This document shows, in pieces, positions 12,816 to 16,748 of a stretch of 16,748 nucleotides of DNA. This stretch comes from an uncultured Bacilli bacterium (lineage in GTDB: Bacteria; Bacillota_I; Bacilli_A; RF39; UBA660), in assembly GCA_947587115.1 (NCBI GenBank), contig CANPXY010000022.1, positions 1 to 16,748 on the forward strand, written 5' to 3'. Positions within the stretch are counted from its first letter, which is position 1, and every line of letters starts with the position of its first letter. A program made the translations under genes and the position numbers. The notes under the pieces were generated by a model. The model worked only from the letters and a program-made list of their open reading frames with translations, searched no databases and was not told where the DNA came from.

Positions 12816-14858
12816 GTGAAAAAGAAATTATTTATTATTATTCCTATTCTAGTAGCTGTAATTGTCTTTGTCGGAGTATATTTTTACTATACCAAAGAAG
12901 ATGCAGAATCTTCTTTAACTGTCATTGAAAAACGATGGTTGGAAGATAACGCCGATACAGTTGTTGATTTTGAAATCGTCAATAACTTTCCTCTTTACGG
13001 AATGAATGGATCCGGTGTACTTTTTCAATTTTTAGATGATTTTGAGGAACATGTTGGACTTGAGTTTAATCGTATTCCTTATTTAAAAGAAAGCGATCCA
13101 TCTACTACGGGATATAGAATTCGTATCTTAGATAATAGTGAATCTCTATCTAATAAAGATCTGCTCTTGTTTGAAGATGGATATATTATGGTCGGAAAGA
13201 CTTATCAGAGAATCAATTCCATTTCTGATCTTAAAGATGTCACTTTTGGCGTGTTCAACGAAGATTTGGAAGAGCTCAGTTATTACTTGAAGTCAGGATC
13301 AGATTTATCTTACAAAGCTTATAATTCGATCGAAGAATTGTATAGTGCTCTAGATAAAGATGAAGTAAATATGATTATCGTACCAAATATCATGTATTTG
13401 GATCAGTTAATTGGTAAGAGCCAATATTCGATCAATTACTATTTTACGGAGATCAGCAAGAAGATTGTCTTGACCCTTCGTGATAATGGTGACGACAAAT
13501 TGAACAATATCATCAAAAAATACTATCAAAACTGGAAAAGTAATTCTTATGTAGAAGAATATAATGAAGCTTATTTTGATTATTATGTATTAAAAAATAA
13601 CATTAATGATAAGACGAGAGCCGATTTGGTCTCTAAGAATTATGTCTATGGTTATGTTGAAAATCCGCCATATGATGTGACAATCGGGAAAGCAACGTAT
13701 GGAATTGCCAGTGAATATCTTCATCGTTTAGAGCGCCTTGCTGATATTGAGTTTACATATAAAAAATATCGTTCGATCGATGAATTACAGAAAGCAGTTG
13801 AAAAGGGAGAAGTCGATCTATATTTTGACTATTACAACATTGCAAACGATCAGTATTTGACGACGATTTCTACTTTTGTTGAGGACTATGTGGCGTTAGG
13901 TAGAGTGGAAGATAATCATATTGTCTCTTCTCTTGAAAGTTTAAAGGGCAAAAACATTGCGATGTTAGAGGAGAATGCCCTCTATGATTTCTTTGCCAAC
14001 AATGCGAAAGTATCGATCTCTACTTATAAGAATTTATCAGATTTAACGAAAAAGGCTGACGATCGTATCATTATTGTCGATCGAGAAGTATATAATTATT
14101 ATCGTACTTCTAAGTTTTCAAATTATGAAGTACTCTATATTGATACGATGATGAATGATTATAAATTCATGGTCAAAAAAGACAATAGTGTCTTCTATAA
14201 TTTAGTGAACTATATCATCAATACCAACTCTTATTATCGTTATCGCAATAGTGGTATTGAAAGTTTGAATTTATCGTTGTTTGAACAGATCAGTTTCCAA
14301 CAGTTGTACTTTGTTGTGTTGGCGATTGTCTTGTTACCAATTGTGACGATTGCTATTCTCTATGTTCTATTTAAGAGAAAGAGAAAGATCAAAGAAGTAC
14401 GTAAAGAGGACCGTCGTAAATATACGGATATGTTGACTTCTCTTAAGAACCGTAACTATTTGAACTTAAATATGAAGAAGTGGGAAGCTTGCAATATCTT
14501 TCCTCAGGCGATTGTCATGATCGATTTGAACAATGTGAAATATGTCAATGATAACTATGGTCATGAGGCAGGGGATGATTTGATCATCAAGGCGGCATCG
14601 ATCTTAGTCAATACTCAGCTTGAGAATAGTGAAATTATTCGTACCGATGGAAATGAATTTTTGATCTATCTCATGGGTTATAGTGAGCAACAGGTAACCA
14701 CCTATGCGAATAAACTTACAAAGGAATTAAAAGGTTTACCACATGAATTTGGTGGAGCTGTCGGTTTCAGTATGATCAATGACGAAATTAAGACGATCGA
14801 TGATGCGATCAACGAAGCTACATTAGATATGAGAACACATAAGGAAGATTATAAATAA
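12816..14858 (+). CDS. Tandem periplasmic-binding-domain membrane protein with degenerate GGDEF domain
   Basis: The 680-residue protein has a first transmembrane helix (about 5-24), two substrate-binding-like domains outside (about 30-245 and 275-480, each with a GYV or GVF strand and a dipeptide-rich helix such as SIDELQKAVEKGEVDLYFD), a second helix (about 497-519) and a basic linker to a cytoplasmic GGDEF domain (about 535-680). The layout resembles ligand-sensing diguanylate cyclases. The cyclase signature is changed: DMLTSLKNR (538-546) and the metal aspartate in MIDLNNVKYVND (568-579) are present, but GGDEF is DGNEF (611-615), replacing the first glycine and the third-position acidic residue that binds metal. 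No RxxD inhibitory site is visible upstream. It may be inactive as a cyclase and act as a nucleotide-binding receptor, or have altered activity. The GTG start at 12816 follows AGGTG (12804-12808) by seven bases. The ligand is unknown. Confidence 0.85.
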   Translation: MKKKLFIIIPILVAVIVFVGVYFYYTKEDAESSLTVIEKRWLEDNADTVVDFEIVNNFPLYGMNGSGVLFQFLDDFEEHVGLEFNRIPYLKESDPSTTGYRIRILDNSESLSNKDLLLFEDGYIMVGKTYQRINSISDLKDVTFGVFNEDLEELSYYLKSGSDLSYKAYNSIEELYSALDKDEVNMIIVPNIMYLDQLIGKSQYSINYYFTEISKKIVLTLRDNGDDKLNNIIKKYYQNWKSNSYVEEYNEAYFDYYVLKNNINDKTRADLVSKNYVYGYVENPPYDVTIGKATYGIASEYLHRLERLADIEFTYKKYRSIDELQKAVEKGEVDLYFDYYNIANDQYLTTISTFVEDYVALGRVEDNHIVSSLESLKGKNIAMLEENALYDFFANNAKVSISTYKNLSDLTKKADDRIIIVDREVYNYYRTSKFSNYEVLYIDTMMNDYKFMVKKDNSVFYNLVNYIINTNSYYRYRNSGIESLNLSLFEQISFQQLYFVVLAIVLLPIVTIAILYVLFKRKRKIKEVRKEDRRKYTDMLTSLKNRNYLNLNMKKWEACNIFPQAIVMIDLNNVKYVNDNYGHEAGDDLIIKAASILVNTQLENSEIIRTDGNEFLIYLMGYSEQQVTTYANKLTKELKGLPHEFGGAVGFSMINDEIKTIDDAINEATLDMRTHKEDYK

Positions 14859-14872
14859 AAGGAATGAATCTT

Positions 14873-15703
14873 GTGAAAAAAAGAATGAAAGGTTTTTTGA
14901 ACCGAGTTATAAAAGCAATTACTAAACCAGAGATGAGAATATTGCCGGGCCAATTAGCCTTTTTCTTTGTTTTGTCTATCATTCCTCTTATTGCTTTAGT
15001 GGGAGGAGTTGCCTCCCTCTTTTCTATTTCGATTGATTCTCTAAAAGAAATTATTACTAATACCGTGCCGGGAAGTGCCGCTAACCTCTTGCTTCCCATC
15101 ATCTCAGGAAAAGGGATCAACTTTAATATGGTCGTGTTCTTCGTTTCGGCATTTCTTTTGGCATCTAATGGAACGCATTCGATGATCTTGGCTTCCAATA
15201 AGCTTTATAAGATACCGGATACTAGTTATTTAAGAAGAAGAATCAAGGCGATTTTGATGACCTTTGTTTTGGTATCGCTATTGATCTTCGTCTTGTTAGT
15301 CCCTGGTTTTGGTGATTTGATCTTCAAATTGGTTCGATCGCTCTTTCACGAAGAACGTATTGTGACCCTCATCTATCAGATTTATCAGATCGTCAAGTAT
15401 CCGCTTTCTTTACTTCTCATCTACTTTAATATCAAGCTTTTGTATACGATGGCACCAGATGATACAGTTCCAAGTGAAACGACGACGTATGGAGCCTTAT
15501 TTACGACGATTACCTGGATTTTGGCTACCGAAGTTTATTCCATCTATGTGGAAGTCTTTGCTCGGTACGACCTGTTCTATGGAAGTATCTCAAATATTTT
15601 GATCTTACTTCTTTGGATCTATGTCTTAGCCTATGTCTTTGTCTTAGGAATGGCAATTAATTCCATTCAATTAGAGGAAAAAAGAAAACAAGATTGTGCG
15701 TAG
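14873..15703 (+). CDS. YihY/BrkB (UPF0761)-family multi-pass membrane protein
   Basis: This 276-residue protein fits the YihY/virulence factor BrkB family of integral membrane proteins, whose biochemical function is not firmly known. Seen are a basic N-terminus, the typical ILPGQLAFFFVLSIIPLIAL first helix region (near 22-41), a second helix near VVFFVSAFLLASNGTHSMI, two central helices (LMTFVLVSLLIFVLLVPGF and PLSLLLIYFNIKLLYTM), the ETTTYGALFTTITWILATEVYSIYV stretch split across two segments, and a last helix ILILLLWIYVLAYVFVLG. The family glycine and proline positions are kept. GTG at 14873 is preferred because AAAAGGA (14857-14863) would abut the in-frame ATG at 14864 but is nine bases from the GTG. 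It is 14 bases after the GGDEF gene, with no terminator between, so the two are probably co-transcribed. Confidence 0.85.
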   Translation: MKKRMKGFLNRVIKAITKPEMRILPGQLAFFFVLSIIPLIALVGGVASLFSISIDSLKEIITNTVPGSAANLLLPIISGKGINFNMVVFFVSAFLLASNGTHSMILASNKLYKIPDTSYLRRRIKAILMTFVLVSLLIFVLLVPGFGDLIFKLVRSLFHEERIVTLIYQIYQIVKYPLSLLLIYFNIKLLYTMAPDDTVPSETTTYGALFTTITWILATEVYSIYVEVFARYDLFYGSISNILILLLWIYVLAYVFVLGMAINSIQLEEKRKQDCA

Positions 15704-15720
15704 TAATACCCACAATTTTT
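15693..15720 (+). terminator. Intrinsic terminator overlapping the YihY-family stop codon
   Basis: ATTGTG (15693-15698) pairs with CACAAT (15711-15716), with a further GT/AC pair inside after one mismatch. Five Ts follow to 15720. The stop codon TAG (15701-15703) is in the upper stem-loop, like the Fic terminator. Confidence 0.65.
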
Positions 15721-15722
15721 AT

Positions 15723-15751
15723 TTGAAAAAGCCTACATACAGTGTTATAAT
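15723..15751 (+). promoter_or_regulatory. SigA-type promoter with extended -10, upstream of the LtaS-like gene
   Basis: TTGAAA (15723-15728) is 17 bases from TATAAT (15746-15751), which also has an extended TGt before it. This is among the strongest-looking promoters in the window and lies directly after the terminator of the previous operon. Confidence 0.8.
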
Positions 15752-15769
15752 AGTAGAGAGGTTGATGTC

Positions 15770-16731
15770 ATGAAAAAGAAGTGGAATCAATTCGTAAAGT
15801 ATTGTTCAAAAGTGAAGGACGATCCGAAAAAAGCTTTTCGTGAGTTATGTCATCGCATTAATATTTATTTTCGCAATAACGTATTATTTATAACATACGT
15901 TATTGTCTGTGTTGTAAATGCAATTTTGTTACGCTTTTTTACGATGCATACGATTGAGAATTATTTATCGATTAAACCGATTATTGCCGATTTGGCAATC
16001 GTTGTCTTAGTTGGGGCTTTTGGCTATCTATGTAAGCCCAAAAAGCGTTTTATTTATTATATGGTTTTTACGGTATTTTTTACCGCTATCTGTATGATCA
16101 ATTCGGTCTATTATACATTTTATACTTCTTTTGCATCTGTTTCTATGTTATCGCTTACTCAGTTTATCGCACCAGTAGGAGATGCAGTAGTCGAGAATGT
16201 TTTACAAGTGAAGGATCTTGTCTATTTATTTGGACCTATTGCTTTAATATTGGTCCATCGTCGATTGAAGAAGAAGCGCTATTACGATGGTGCGGTCTCT
16301 TTTGCAAGGAGAAAAGTAAAGACGTTGAAAACCCTCATTTTAGGGGGAGTCTTAGTTGTGATCTTCACCATTACGCTTTCATCATTAGAGATTGGTCGTT
16401 TTGCAAAACAGTGGAACCGTGAGTATATTGTCATGAAATTTGGTATTTATACTTACCAACTTAATGATGTTGTTAAGAGTATTGAGCCAAAGGTGACATC
16501 GCTCTTTGGATTAGATAATGCGATGAAGAGTTTTCATGAATATTTTGAAAACCGTACGCAGGGCTCTACGAATGAATATACAGGAATTTTTGAAGGAAAG
16601 AACATTATTGCCATCCACGCCGAAAGTGTTCAGGCTTTTGCAATGAATTTAACTTTCAATGGACAAGAGGTTACGCCTACTTTGAATAAACTTGCAAGAG
16701 AGGGCTTGTTCTTTGATAATTTTTATTCTCA
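15770..16731 (+). CDS. Lipoteichoic acid synthase-like sulfatase-fold protein (partial, 3' end missing)
   Basis: LtaS-type enzymes build the glycerol-phosphate chain of lipoteichoic acid outside the membrane from phosphatidylglycerol. About 320 residues are present, against roughly 600-700 in full proteins. After a basic start come five likely transmembrane helices (about 38-56, 68-87, 93-115, 150-163, 187-204), then a linker and the beginning of the extracellular sulfatase fold. The motif NIIAIHAESVQAF (278-290) carries the metal-binding glutamate (E285), followed by VTPTLNKLA (301-309) and LFFDNFYSQ (313-321). LtaS proteins normally go on with a TG/VG-type motif containing the catalytic threonine; here the frame instead reads RTSPL because the contig folds back, so the real gene ends at about 16731 in this window. 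ATG at 15770 lies 12 bases after AGAGAGG (15755-15761). A related LtaS-family primase or phosphoglycerol transferase is possible. Confidence 0.85.
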
Positions 16732-16748
16732 AAGAACAAGCCCTCTCT
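16697..16748. repeat. Perfect 20-bp inverted repeat at the very end of the sequence (likely assembly fold-back)
   Basis: Bases 16697-16716 and 16729-16748 are exact reverse complements with a 12-base loop, and the right arm ends at the last base. The left arm encodes conserved LtaS residues REGLFF, while the right arm encodes residues that do not fit the family. This looks like an artificial fold-back rather than a terminator or regulatory hairpin. Confidence 0.85.

Noticed and set aside
85..15703. TGA reassigned to tryptophan
   Set aside because: No in-frame TGA is needed to keep any gene open and Trp is encoded by TGG, so only avoidance of TGA as a stop can be claimed.
16697..16748. Terminator or regulatory hairpin at the right end
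   Set aside because: It sits inside a conserved coding region, has no T run after it, and ends exactly at the last base; a fold-back artefact explains it better.
1..16748. CRISPR array, tRNA, rRNA, transposase or prophage genes
   Set aside because: No regularly spaced repeats, cloverleaf structures, rRNA-like segments or mobile-element enzymes were recognised on either strand.

Overview
The window looks like a piece of an AT-rich Gram-positive chromosome, most likely from the class Bacilli (Firmicutes), possibly an uncultured gut-type or Mollicutes-related lineage. The support is Bacilli-like gene order (pcrA, ligA, then gatCAB, as in Bacillus subtilis), strong AAAGGAGG-type ribosome binding sites, SigA-type promoters, U-tract terminators and a lipoteichoic acid synthase-like gene. 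The lineage is inferred; there is no rRNA here to fix it. The sequence probably spans a whole assembled contig, because its right edge folds back on itself exactly at the last base.

Left part (1-1631): a truncated ABC-transporter substrate-binding protein gene lies on the minus strand. Divergent from it, behind a near-consensus promoter, is a two-gene Fic toxin-antitoxin module: a VbhA-like antitoxin carrying an inhibitory S-xxx-E helix, and a Fic AMP-transferase with an intact HPFRDGNGR motif. A terminator overlaps the Fic stop codon.

Centre-left (1694-7802): the helicase gene pcrA overlaps a sugar-phosphate nucleotidyltransferase gene. A possible 50-codon ORF and a strong terminator follow. 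Then come ligA from its own promoter and a membrane-anchored protein with a lysine-rich cytoplasmic tail and a predicted extracellular OB-like domain, closed by a terminator.

Centre (7803-9092): one surface-protein gene (TasA/camelysin-like N-terminal half, BspA-type leucine-rich repeats) forms an insulated transcription unit with a terminator on each side. Its promoter has consensus -35 and good -10 boxes, but a run of 13 Gs lies in the spacer and stretches it to 23 bases; seven Gs would give the optimal 17. This is the architecture of a slipped-strand phase-variation switch and is the most interesting thing in the window.

Centre-right (9095-12295): gatC-gatA-gatB, encoding the amidotransferase that makes Gln-tRNA(Gln) and/or Asn-tRNA(Asn), overlapping or closely packed behind an extended -10 promoter.

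Right part (12297-16748): a promoter directly after gatB drives an unrecognised single-pass membrane protein, a tandem periplasmic-binding-domain protein with a degenerate GGDEF domain, and a YihY/BrkB-family membrane protein. A terminator follows, then a strong promoter and the 5' part of an LtaS-like gene cut by the contig end.

Across the 15 stop codons that can be read, 11 are TAA, 4 are TAG and none is TGA. That may reflect low or absent RF2 use in this lineage. No tRNA, rRNA, CRISPR array, insertion sequence or riboswitch was recognised. No stretch over 300 bases lacks a gene.
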